A DNA stretch of 64,000 nucleotides. It comes from Rutstroemia sp. NJR-2017a BVV2. Its lineage: Eukaryota; Ascomycota; Leotiomycetes; Helotiales; Rutstroemiaceae. Of this stretch, positions 36,542-49,421 are shown piece by piece. Numbering within the stretch: the stretch's first letter is position 1; the number at the start of each line of letters is the position of its first letter. The position numbers and the translations under genes are program-made. The stretch spans positions 248,001 to 312,000 of the forward strand of contig NJPS01000061.1 of NCBI GenBank assembly GCA_002946415.1, given 5' to 3'. The notes under the pieces were generated by a model. That model worked only from the letters and a program-made list of their open reading frames with translations. It did not search any database and was not told where the DNA came from.

Positions 36542-37681
36542 TCAAGATGAAGTAACATCGCTGGCACTGTAGATACAGTATTTGCCATCAGCACCCGAGG
36601 CGTACTCGGTTGGCTCCTCGCTATTGTCGTCGGTACCAGTGTACTCGACACAAATGTCTGTAACACCGGATGCCTTGATGTTGGTCAAGGTGGCTGTATC
36701 ACCGTAGTTGTAGTTGATACCTAAAGATTGATTAGTTTTCGATCATTCGAGGTGGGAATAGTGGAGAGAAGACATACCGGCAATTTCCTTTCCATCGGTA
36801 GCAGTGATAGAATCCATGATAACGTGTCTCTCGTACATGGTTTTGCAGTTTCCGCAAGATCTGTAAAGCTTTCCAAAAGTGTCGACGGTGAAGTCAGAGA
36901 TGGAGAGAGTTCCAGCACCGTTGTGTTGGAAAACCTTGTCTTCAGCACCGAAGGCACCACCACCGGAGATCTTTGTTGTTGAACCGGCAGCTTGGTTCTT
37001 GATGGTGAAAGCATCCTCACAGACAGCGGACCACCAGACATTGGTCAAAGTACAAGCACCTTGGCAGTGGATACCCTCGATCTGATTGGGACCGATGATG
37101 ACGTTGGAGAGAGATCCACCCTCTTCGATCTGGAAGACTGCATCACTGTCACCACCCTCTGCTTGTCCTGTGCAGCTGACACCACGGTCGAACATAACCA
37201 TTCCACCATCGAAAGACGCGCCAGCAGCGATCGTTTGAACAGCAGAGAGTGCAGATGTGCCAGATGAAGCTGGAACAGATCCTCCGGTTGAGCCAGTCGT
37301 GTTACTGCTAGAGCTGCTGGTGATTGTTGAGCCGGCCGCGCTGGACGCTTTGCTGGAGGAGGAGCCTGTCGCAGACGACTTGGAAGCCTTGGTGGTAGTC
37401 TTGGTGCTACTCTTCTTAGTACTATATCAAAAATCTCAAGGTTAGCAATGTTCAAAAGTGCGAAATGCGAATCGAAATGAGGCATCTTTGGTTACTAACC
37501 TTGTAGAGGAGGAGGATGAATCTTTATCCTTATCGTCGGAAGTCTTGCGGACCTGGAGGTAGTCGGCGAAGTGGCGAGGGAAGACTTGGCGGGCTGCAAG
37601 ACCATTGGAGTCGTGGGTCGGAGCGGCACTAACACCAATAGCTACAGCCAAGAGGGCGAGTTGAGCTACGGAGAACTTCAT
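36542..37681 (-). CDS. Secreted pectate lyase, PL3 family, 334 aa
   Basis: Three exons, 37681-37500, 37421-36778 and 36720-36542 (335 codons). A signal peptide (KFSVAQLALLAVAIGVSAA) is followed by a short basic pro-like region and a ~50-residue Ser/Thr/Lys linker (residues ~53-105; for example STKTTTKASKSSATGSSSS) that should be O-glycosylated. The PL3 catalytic domain follows: MVMFDRGVSCTGQAEGGDSD, VFQIEEGGSLSNVIIG, QIEGIHCQGACTLTNVWW, CEDAFTIKN and SCGNCKTMYERHVI. It is expected to cleave de-esterified pectin by Ca-dependent beta-elimination outside the cell, as in plant-colonising fungi. Most PL3 enzymes begin the catalytic domain soon after the signal; the long linker here lies on the N-terminal side with no binding module before it. 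Confidence 0.93.
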
Positions 37682-39760
37682 ATTGAATGAGGAGAAAAGT
37701 TGAGTGAGAGATTGGAGAAATCTGAAAATGGGTAATGACCAGCAAATGAATGAATTGAAACACTGAAGCTACTAGAGCACAGGAAATGATGTCTAAAATG
37801 AAAGACGAAGAAAGATGAAGATGAAAGAGAAGATGGTGTTGTTGTGAGATGAAGAATTTACGATGATGAAAGATCGCATTATATATTCGAATGTTCTCCT
37901 CACGAGGCTCGTCATTACCCACATCGACTGCCAGAACCCGGTGCCGTCGACGAAGATTTTCCATATTAGATGGCTCGAGAGCGCTTACTCTGAACAATAA
38001 AGAAGAAACATAGCGGGGAACACAGAAGGGAATTGCGATGTTGTGACTTGAGCATAGTCAATGGCATCAAGGGAGATGATTTGCGGGCAAACAACAAGCA
38101 AGCACACCAGTCAGCATCCCAACAGGTGAGCTATGAACATCGAACGATTGGTTGACCCAGCATATAGACGAACCTGAAACTGTACATCTATCTCCCGATC
38201 TTGGCTTCTTGGCAGTTTACATCTAGAGGCTTTGCTAGAACGGCATTCATAGATTGGACGACGATATGCGAATATGATTAAAAGCTGCACAATTCGAATT
38301 TTATTCAAAACGTGAGGCTCAAAGCCAAGGAAAACAAGAATGAGACAGCATGAGAAGTCGAAATATATGTCGAACCTGCCAAGCTCGGAGGTTAGCGTTT
38401 ATCGATCGTTTCTTCAAACGCCAAGAGTAGATCTGTGTCTTGGCCGCTTGGCGCTTACGAGTCGAGGAGAGGAACTTTCGAGATTTGACAACTTCACCAG
38501 GCCTGTCATAATGTTTGTTAGATTGGGATGCGCAGAACAGGCAACTGAGCGTGTAAATCTTGATCTCCTAGCCTGTCTAGATCATTTACCGAGTTCGAAA
38601 AGGGGGGATACGTCTGATTCTAGATCCGCGAGCGGTTGAGTGCGGCTGCGTAACGTTGAGAGAAATAAATGACGTGAGTTCGGTCCCGAGATAGACTCAG
38701 TGGCTTTCGAGCATTTGCTAAAGATTCAGCGCTGAGAATACCTTATGTGATGACGATCTATATTTGGAATTTCTTACTGTAAACAGAATCATCCGAACTA
38801 CAAAGTGTTTCTGTGTATCTTTTGCAGATCGCCATCCGAACCAGTCAATCAATTGGGGGTTTAGAGGTGTTTCGTTCTGGAAAATTCGCTTGGAGTCCGG
38901 CATGTTGGCGTCTGGTTGGAACTTTAGAAGGACTGGTTGGAAGAGTTTTTGCAATTCATGCTGGATCGCATAAGTTGGAAGAGAACTCGGGCGAAGTTTG
39001 TTCTCCGTCGTTTCTGGCTTCATCCATCGACGTCTCCCGTCAAACTCGGTTATGCTTTGTCTTAGATCTGCTCGATCCGCAGAGAGATCCCAAGGAAATT
39101 TTGGCAGCCGCGCCTTGAGAAGTGTAACCCCTGGTCGGGCTGGGTAGCTCTTCGCCATCGTAAATTTGGCAGCATGTGCCCTGTTGACGTGATCAGGGGG
39201 ACGACCTAGCGAAGATGAAACATGAAGTGCTAAATTTGCGACGATTTAGTCGTCACTCCTTAGTCATTGCATTGCCTCTCTTCACCCCAATATGACCCGT
39301 CTCTTGAGGTTCATCTCATCAATCTGAAGAAAATGAGCCTCATGGGAAGATCGGATGCAGTTGACTTCCGAAGTCCAATGTCAAATGGCAAGAAATCGCC
39401 AATGATTGATAGTTATGCCATTTTCATACTACTACACGATTCCTTCCTTTGACTCATATCGTCAGGCCAGTGCAGCGAACGAAAATTGGTAGAATGGAAA
39501 GGAGAGTGGGCGAGCTTGGTGGAGACTCAATCATGTAACAAATCTTCAGAGACTCGCATCCTTTCGCGGTGAACACCATAAGAGGAATGCTTACGGCGCT
39601 CTCGTGGATGAATAATTTACGATTGCCAGTCTTCCTCACTCCGAGAGTTGATTTCACACAGCACAACTTCATCACATCATTTCACGAAGTGGTTGACGGA
39701 TCGACCAAGCTTTGCATTCCACGTATTAACATAGACAAAGACATCTGAATAGCTCTTTTT
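37682..39760. other. Intergenic, one doubtful open frame
   Basis: Promoter of the pectate lyase (37682-38050) and otherwise little. The only longer ATG frame is at 38718-39158 on the minus strand (separate low-confidence entry). Confidence 0.5.
38718..39158 (-). CDS. Doubtful hypothetical protein, 146 aa
   Basis: ATG-initiated frame beginning MAKSYPARPGVTLL, mixed composition, no motif and no recognisable family. Overlapping frames on the other strand are almost as long, so it may be chance. Listed because it is the only sizeable candidate in a 2-kb gap. Confidence 0.2.
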   Translation of the reverse strand: MAKSYPARPGVTLLKARLPKFPWDLSADRADLRQSITEFDGRRRWMKPETTENKLRPSSLPTYAIQHELQKLFQPVLLKFQPDANMPDSKRIFQNETPLNPQLIDWFGWRSAKDTQKHFVVRMILFTVRNSKYRSSSHKVFSALNL

Positions 39761-40536
39761 CTACGTCTCAAAGTGACCCCGCGTTTTCCCATGCCTCTTG
39801 AAGTTATCCTTCCTCGATGTCGAATACTTGCATGTCACCACCGGACAGAAGTACAGCTGAGCGTTAGGCACACACTCGCTGTGGTTTGCCTCCATATGAC
39901 GCGTACGGTCTTTCCGGTACCGAAAGCTTTGAGTACATTTGGAGCATTTGAATGGTCGGGTGTGAACTTTCATGTGGGTGCTTGTATGCTTGTCAGCTTT
40001 GGATTGCGAGAACATTCACATGCGATGCACTTACTTTAGTTCGTGTGGCATTTCGAACGACTTTTCACATTCCGTACACGGGAAGGGCAATGGAAGTGCT
40101 TCGGGGTGAGATGGTCGTGTGTCTGATTGGAGAGGTGGATGCTGCTTGGCGGGAAGGTGGTGAGACGGACCAGCGTCGTCGACAAGACTAGGTGCGGCTT
40201 CGTATGGATTGTCAGGATGAGGAGCTTCAATAGTGTCTTCGCTGGGCCAGAAGGAGTCAACGACACCAGTGTCTTGATCGAAAGTAGTATTATGAGAAAG
40301 ATCGTAAAGATTGTGATAAGGCAGTGAGTTGACGCTTCCATAGTCATCGTTCTGGACGGGAAGGTCACTATCATTGAAGAACGCTCGTACTTCCTGAGCA
40401 TCAACAGTAGTACTCGGTTGGAAAGGTGGAGTTATAGGGTATCTCGTAAGATCCAAAAAGCTGGGATTGATAAACTGATCAGAAGAAAGTAGTAGAGTTT
40501 GTTCGTCGAACCCAACAGTGTAGTCCGAAGAGAAGT
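39761..40536 (-). CDS. C2H2 zinc-finger protein, 5' end unresolved
   Basis: Two exons are clear: 40536-40035 and 39980-39761. The 54-nt intron between them (branch GCTGAC) restores a perfect finger, CTECEKSFEMPHELNTHMKVH. Finger 2 is CSKCTQSFRYRKDRTRHMEANH in two halves around the KD pair. Finger 3 is of the CPVVTCKYS type and ends KRHGKTRGH close to the stop. The N-terminal part is acidic and Pro/Asp-rich (DLPVQNDDYGSVNSL), a likely activation region. The upstream exon must end in phase 1, yet no ATG is found between 40536 and the TATATAAA at 40749-40756. An ATA at the expected position is discussed in the findings. Predicted nuclear DNA-binding regulator; targets unknown. Confidence 0.75.
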
Positions 40537-40748
40537 CTATTCACCTGGTGGGCCTCCTTGTCGTAATGGAGGCCCTCGAGCAAGGCTGAAAGGTGCAGAA
40601 AGATGCACAAGATGCGAACCTGGGATGGAATGAATGACCTGAACGTTTGGCGGTATGGAAGAAAAGAGCGGCTGTGACAGCGCCGCCTTTTGCGCTGTGG
40701 GGAGAAAAGGAAAAGAAAAAGACAAACCGAAGACAGAAGAGCTGAATG

Positions 40749-40756
40749 TTTATATA
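40749..40756 (-). promoter_or_regulatory. TATA-like box before the C2H2 gene
   Basis: TATATAAA on the minus strand, ~210 bp upstream of the first clear coding exon, followed by the pyrimidine-rich stretch usual at fungal transcription starts. Inference from motif and place. Confidence 0.4.
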
Positions 40757-41420
40757 CAATTGAGAGACTTTTGCTCAGCCAATTACAACAATGCAGAAGT
40801 CGGACCTCGGAACCAACCCTGTTGTAGGCCTCAAAATCGATTATCCAATTAGGAGCTCTGTGTATCATGGCTGTCAGTCGATGCAACGCAATGCAATGTA
40901 CACGCTGGGTATGAAATCATTGCGTCTTGTAGGCCTCATTTTGAGCCAATGGATTTCCGAGCGGCTGGACAGAGGTTGTGTGTAGCCTTCCTGAGCATAT
41001 TTCAAATGCACGGTGGAATGATCTGTAACGTATCGATGTATTGTAGGCCTCAGTTCAGGCCAATAAGTTGCCAAATTCGTGTATGAATAAGAAGCACCTT
41101 CTTCGGATTCTCACCTTTTGCAGTGCAACTGACTAAACCTGGTTGACGTTGGTTTGCGTCGGAAATATGGTTGCTCAAATTCCTGTTGTAGCTTTTTATT
41201 CACAATCAGTGCTGAATCGTGAGGTGTTCTCCTTCAGTACCAACTGGAAGATGTGCGACCCGAATTTGGCGTGATAAATAACCCCTTTCTTGAAGACTGA
41301 GCTATTTCCCCTTCTATCCTCTATAGCTATCCGTCCATCCCACGAACCTATTGCTATCAATTCCGCTCGTATCAATCACACAAATCTACCCAAGCCCCAG
41401 ATCATCCAAAATATCTCATA
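40757..41420. other. Intergenic
   Basis: Contains three copies of a loose motif TGTAGGCCTC (near 40822, 40928 and 41042), spaced about 110 bp, and nothing coding that I can support. Confidence 0.4.
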
Positions 41421-41827
41421 ATGAAAACCCTCTTGTGCTGTTCCTCTGCTGGACCCTTCCGCCCGCAATACCTCCAGCACGAAGCCAAGTTCAATGCTTT
41501 CACGAAATGGGCTGACTATCTCGCTCATCATGTGTAATGAAGTCCGTCGATATCTTTACAGACACCAACAACCCTAGCCTCGCCTCCACCTCCATCGAAA
41601 CGACTACCGATCCTAACGCAACTGTCTCCAACCCCAACCCCAGCAGCCCCAGAACCCCCTACGCAGTGCAGTTCGTCCGCAATGTAAACTATGGCCAACT
41701 AGAAAGCAAACGATAATTCATCCCCTCCCCCTCCTCCACCACCGAATTCATCGAGATCACCGAGCACGACCTCATCGCCGCTAATTACCAGAAATTTAAT
41801 TCGTATGTGTCCCGTGAACACACATGA
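41421..41827 (+). pseudogene. Broken or unusually overlapping small gene
   Basis: An ATG at 41421 opens a 38-codon frame (KTLLCCSSAGPFRPQY) ending in TAA at 41535. The A of that stop begins a second ATG (41537) in another frame, with 59 codons (KSVDIFTDTNNPSLAST) to a TAA at 41714. The same frame then reads on for 36 more codons with coding-like composition (EFIEITEHDLIAANYQKFNS) to 41827. Good codon character on both sides of each break suggests one gene disabled by a frameshift and a nonsense change. An intron cannot bridge the first break (only ~30 nt available). No family recognised. Confidence 0.4.
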
Positions 41828-42653
41828 ATGGAGAGCGCGTTTTGAGCGGTCGGCTGGTAATATTGATCTGAGTTTGGCGGGTAAGGGATGTTGGAAAAAT
41901 CAAGGAAAGAATGGACGTTAGGTGCTGGGCTATAGTGAGATGGAATATGCTTTTCCTATATATGCAATGAAGCTCGGTGGGAATAGAGTTGCAGAAATTC
42001 AAGCTCGAAGGTGACGCGGATATGATAATTTCTTCGTGGAACTCAGGGCTAGGGTGCTCTCACCTTCCAGATACTGATACACATTAGTTCGTCGGGGCAC
42101 TTGCAACCCAGCCGTTCCATGTAGCGTCTTAGATAAATCTTGCACAAGGAAACATGGGAACAAGCTGGACATGTCAACGTGTTAGGAAGCTTTGATGTAT
42201 ACTCCTATCAGCCCGTGGCTGAAATATTAAACCGCGACCACTGTTCATATTAGACCCATGAATACCATCACTAGACAGTTATGGATGATGCCAAACTTGT
42301 AGTTCGATCCTTCATACAGGAGATAGAAAGAGATGGAGCCCTGCTACGAGATCTACAGACAGTAAGGTTCTTTGAAAGAGCTTGCCCAAACTCTTGGACT
42401 TTTTTAGAGCTCCATGGAGAGTTAAGTGATGACAACAAGGACGGAGGAGACTGAATCAAAGAGCATTTTGAAATTTTTGAAACTGATGACCTTGATATCG
42501 ATATCCTTTCCTGGTGCCCGCATCCTATATGAGCTTTTTTTTCGTCGCATTCCATTATACATGTACCCTCTAGACACTAATAAAACAAGGGTCTCATCCG
42601 CTGGCAAATCCCTCCACCAAAGCCACCCATCATCCCAATCGTCGTCTCTAAAT
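41828..42653. other. Intergenic
   Basis: 3' side of Erv25 and flank of the broken gene. A possible last exon at 41995-42087 (begins KFKLEGDADMIISSW) is open but does not join in phase with the broken gene. Nothing else recognised. Confidence 0.4.
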
Positions 42654-43483
42654 CTAGATAAGATGCTTCGATCTAGCCAAATGTCAGTCAACCTATCCCC
42701 CAGTCCAACCTTTCCCAAAGCGACAACGTACCTGAAATAAGCCCTCAGATAGACGATCTGCCACGCACCCAACGAAACCAGCATACCCATAGTGCCGAAC
42801 GCGAACCACTTGACTCTGTTATTTGTGCTCTCATTTGTGTCTCTCAATTTCTGTTCGCGCTGTCTCAAGTAGTCCATTTCGGCAACAATCTCTTGGACCA
42901 TCTCCTCAATGCGCCGTAATTCAGTCTCGACTGGCTTAAGCTTCTCGGTGGCTTGAACTGCATTCCAATCTTTGGCATCGGCTCCAATATCGATGTCGAG
43001 TTCAATGTGTCGGCTTGGGTGGCCATTGACACGACCAGCTAGATGGAGAATTAGTAGCTATTTCAGGTAAACTGAGAAAAGGATACTCACAGCCTGCGAA
43101 GTGGTTCTCGAAGCATACATCAAACGACGCATCAGCAAGAGAAGTGAAGGCCATTCTCTTCTCGCCAACAATATCTCTTGGTCGACCGTATTCGTTTCCA
43201 ACCGCATCTTTGATCTACCCACCAATGTCAACACTTTTCCCCTCTCATCAACCCCCTCGAAACAACTTACATGCATATCAACCTGCATACCATCACCCTT
43301 CCACCCATCAATCGTAGCCGTAACCACCACCAGCGTATCCCTCGCCACAAAATTCCTAATACATCTCTCTGCCCTCTTATCCCCCTTATGGAAAGCGTCG
43401 ATATCGAATTTCAACGCATTCGCCAGCGCCAGAACCAGGAAGAAACTGCAAAGACTTTGCAGTAATGACCGTGAATACGCCAT
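42654..43483 (-). CDS. ERV25: p24-family cargo receptor Erv25, 220 aa
   Basis: Four exons, 43483-43271, 43214-43091, 43038-42732 and a 19-nt last exon 42672-42654 (221 codons). A signal peptide ([18 protein letters not shown]) is followed by a GOLD domain with the diagnostic [18 protein letters not shown] and [12 protein letters not shown] coiled coil ([19 protein letters not shown]), one TM segment ([18 protein letters not shown]) and a short cytosolic tail ending FRSKHLI complete it, as in yeast Erv25 (211 aa). Type I membrane protein of COPII vesicles that cycles between ER and Golgi with Emp24. The tail keeps the aromatic and basic residues used for coat binding. Divergent from the U1-C gene, 318 bp between start codons. 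Confidence 0.95.
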
Positions 43484-43801
43484 GCCGAATTGAGTGTTCT
43501 CTTCTTGAAGAAAAAAATAGGAGCAGCCCAGAAACCTTTTCGTATCGTAACTCGTATTTCCTCTACTCTGCCGACTTGAGATCTGGATTCGCGAACATTG
43601 TCCCCCCAAGATATTTAGACGACGTGTAAGGTTCGGAGTTTGACAGGGATTAGCAGGCCTCGATAAGGTCACGTGAGAGCTGGAAGTATTGATTGAATTC
43701 TAGATTTGGCTTGGAGAACCATCGAAGTTTCGCGACTGCACAGAAAGTCAGTTCAACATCAGAAGTTTACCTAACAATCACAATATCACAATACCGCAAA
43801 G
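43484..43801. promoter_or_regulatory. Divergent promoter ERV25 / U1-C
   Basis: 318 bp between two start codons pointing apart, with no coding frame of its own. It probably drives both housekeeping genes; I assign no individual element. Confidence 0.5.
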
Positions 43802-44651
43802 ATGCCAAAATGTAAGTTACCATCTGCCGTTCTGATTCGAAATATATGCTAATGAAATTGCGCCAGTTTTCTGTAAGTACAAATCGATTACGCCCGCGCG
43901 CGCATCGCATTCGATGCAAGAAGCTGCTCAAACAAACACAACACAACGCAATACAGCTTGCTAATACACCCTGCACAGGCGATTACTGCGATGTCTATCT
44001 TACTCACGACTCGATGAGCGTGCGGAAAGCGCATAATAGCGGACGTAACCATCTTCGTAATGTTGTCGATTATTATCAACGTACGTTCTAAACCTTCCTT
44101 CTTTTTCCACATTCTACCTACCTCTCCTCTACCCATCCATCTATCAATTCACCCACCCACTCACTCATCACCCTTATCTCCCCTCCTCCCAAAACCCTCA
44201 CTAACCCCTTCCCCTTCCCACAGAAATCGGCCACGAAAAAGCGCAATCCGTAATCGACAGCATAACCTCCTCCTACGCCGCCGAAGGCCAGTCGGCCTCA
44301 AACCCGATGCTGCACCCACCACCCAACCCATCCAACCCCTCCATGCTCCCGTTCCCACCCCCAGTTCCCGGAATGCCGTTCCCACCACCCGGCAGTCTCC
44401 CACCCCCCGGTTCCCTACCCCCGAACTTCCATTTCCCGATCCCACCCCCAAATGGCGCACAGTTCCCTCCCCTGCCACCAAACTTCCAGTTCCCACCTCC
44501 GGGACCTGGTGGGTTCCCAGGTATGCCGATGCCGCCGCCGGGGATGGGCGGGTTTCCTGGAGGGGGAGTGCCGCCGCCGGGGATGGGGATGCCAGGGCAG
44601 GGGCATATGGGACCTGGGCAGGGACATCAGGGGGAGGGAGATAGGAGATAG
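43802..44651 (+). CDS. YHC1: U1 snRNP protein C, 181 aa, with a 6-nt microexon
   Basis: Four exons: 43802-43811 (10 nt), 43867-43872 (6 nt, TTTTCT), 43979-44080 and 44224-44651 (182 codons). The product begins [17 protein letters not shown], almost identical to U1-C of other eukaryotes. The zinc finger ligands are Cys6, Cys9, His24 and His30. The next part, [20 protein letters not shown], is the helix that contacts U1-70K/U1 RNA and the 5' splice site. The C-terminal ~120 residues are Pro/Gly/Met-rich ([15 protein letters not shown]), as is usual. Nuclear; recognises 5' splice sites during commitment-complex assembly. Both short exons are bounded by clean GTAAGT donors, and no other choice of sites gives the finger. 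Confidence 0.95.
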
Positions 44652-45562
44652 AGTGCTGTGTGGAGTGTGAGACGGACTGGGATTGATAAAGAGGCGATGG
44701 ATATATCATAGCCGAAGATGGTGTAACAGCGGACAAGACAGAAATTCATGGATGAGGCGTTATGGGGGATGCAGATATGTACCTTACCTCTTTTTTCTTC
44801 TAAATGCTTGCTTCAGGAAGGAGTTTTTCAAGGAAGAAAAAAATCGAATTTGTATTTGCAGCGCAGAGCAGTATGAAGACCTCTCTATAAGGAACTCAAA
44901 TGAGAAGCGAACAAAATCAAATCAAAATGCCATTTCAAAAAGGTTGTCCTCAGTTGGCACAACGCAATTTTCGTCTGTAATCTAGACCTTCAAATACTCT
45001 CTCATATTGGCAAATTCCGACATGAATCGGATCAGATCATACTACATACATCACATCTTAGCAGCTAGCCGTGCCTAAAGATTATCCAGTTGGATGCTAT
45101 TCTCCCCGATTTCTCCCCTCCCCAAATCCATCCACATATGTATCACAAGCCGGGCACCGCTCTCTTCTTTTCCATTTTTCGTCTTCCCTCGCCTCCACCA
45201 TCCTCTTCCATCCCCTCCCAGCAATTTGTCGACCCTCTCCAGCCCCTCAAAATCCAAGCAGAATAAAACCTCCCCCTTCCTCCCTTAACCAAGCAAAGAC
45301 GCCACGCCACGCCACGCCCCTCCACCCCACGCCAGATAACGTTGTTCCATCTAGCTAGTAGCCATCCACCATATGAACACGATTCCCCAAAAACCAAGCA
45401 CAAAACCAGCCGAACATTTTTATATTTTCGACCACCCTCAAAAACATCATATATTCACCAAACAAACCCTGAAAAAAACCTTGCTATCAAATTCTCCGCC
45501 CTCGTTCCTAGATAATTTTCTTTGCGTAAAGTAATCCATCCATTCCATACCAACCAAACCAC
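44652..45562. other. Convergent 3' regions of U1-C and SNF1
   Basis: No gene. Contains a CCACG-type short tandem repeat at ~45300-45318 and C-rich, T-rich tracts that probably belong to the SNF1 3' untranslated region. Confidence 0.5.
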
Positions 45563-48015
<2,453 letters not shown>

Positions 48016-49421
48016 GGCGGGGTTGTGGTTGCTTTTCAATGGCTTGTTGGGGTATTAAAGTAATTGCTTGGATTTGGGGTACGAGTAGTCTTGGGTTGAC
48101 GTTGTTGACCCCACCAAGAAATAATCGTGGCGTGTGCTGTTCGGATCAAGCTTTGAAGATTTATAAAGACAAGGGATGGATGAAGATGAATCACGTTTGG
48201 TTGTGAATAACAAGAGTAAGAGAGGCAGAGAGGCAGAGAGTAAGAGTCAGAAGAGGTAAACAAATCATAAGAGTTTGGACTTTTAGCATTTCTAGTGAAT
48301 ATTTTGAGACAGTATTGAAAGCAAGCCTTTCGTGTCTTCTCAACCAGCCTTTGCGTTAGCGATATCTGGGGAACCTTAGTTTAGTGAAGGGTGAAGGGTG
48401 AAGGGTGGTAGTGGTGTACATGACTGAGCAGGGGACCAAGACCAAGGCCAAGATAGGTGAGTGAGTGCATAAGATGGAGAGGGATTGGGGATTCCTTATT
48501 CCCTCACTTGTGAATGATAAATGATAAATGCACACAACACAGCCACATGGAAACTTGGGACGAACCCTACGGTGAAAAGGTGAAAGTCGCGAATTTACGG
48601 CGTTTTTTCTAGTCAATTGAGACGCAATTCATTACATCCCATCAACAACTATTATCCACAGTGTGAAGTAGGGCCAACGGTCACAGCCGTCACATGGGCA
48701 TTCAATCGTATTTTTATTAATGATCGACGACAAGATATGACAGAGTCTGCTCGGATTACTGAAGAAGTTCGCGCACCTGAATTCAATGTTCATTATGTTC
48801 TTATCCGATCTTCCTCTTCTGCGGAAGAAGCTGTCGGATAAAGTCGACCTCCACGAGGCGAGCGAAGCATGGAGAATCGGATGGTAATGAATGGTCTCAG
48901 TCATAACTGTACATTTCTTAATCCGAGTAACGGTGTCGAGGCCGGTTCCTAATGGAGATGATACCGTGAGCCGACATAGAAAAGTCATCCGTCTATCTGC
49001 TGTCGGTGCCCTCAAATAGCCAACACTGCCAGTAGCAGCCCATCTGCGTCTGCAGGGCAGGTTCGCATGGACCAGTGCTTATCCCCAAGATGTGGCTTCG
49101 CCGTGAAGCTTCAATAGCCTCTAATCTCACAGTTCACGATTGCTGGGCGTCGAACTATCGAACGCGACCCGAATAGAGTAATACGATATATTGAGCAATA
49201 ATAACCAAAGTCTTATCTACTTCTAACATTATACAATGAAATAAACTCAGCCAAATATATTGACCGAAAGCCAATGCTCGAACGAAATGTATCCTGCAAC
49301 ATTACGTAATTCAAGCTCATTTCCTAATCCGGCAGGCCGTTAACAAAAATTAAAGCTTCCAGTTTCTAGACTCTCCCCCAGCAAACACCCAACCTAACCA
49401 CTCCCCAACCACTCCAGCAAA
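48016..49421. other. Upstream region of SNF1
   Basis: 1.4 kb without a gene, including the SNF1 promoter/leader. Purine-rich tandem units: AGAGGCAG repeated at ~48220-48240 and GTGAAGG three times at 48383-48406. Confidence 0.5.

Noticed and set aside
40479..40886. 135-codon minus-strand frame upstream of the C2H2 exons, tested as the missing first exon
   Set aside because: It contains an ATG, but its donor phase (0) does not match the phase needed (1), and the sequence looks random.
44161..44736. 191-codon minus-strand frame opposite the Pro-rich end of U1-C
   Set aside because: Antisense of CCN-rich codons gives Gly/Arg-rich open frames without meaning.
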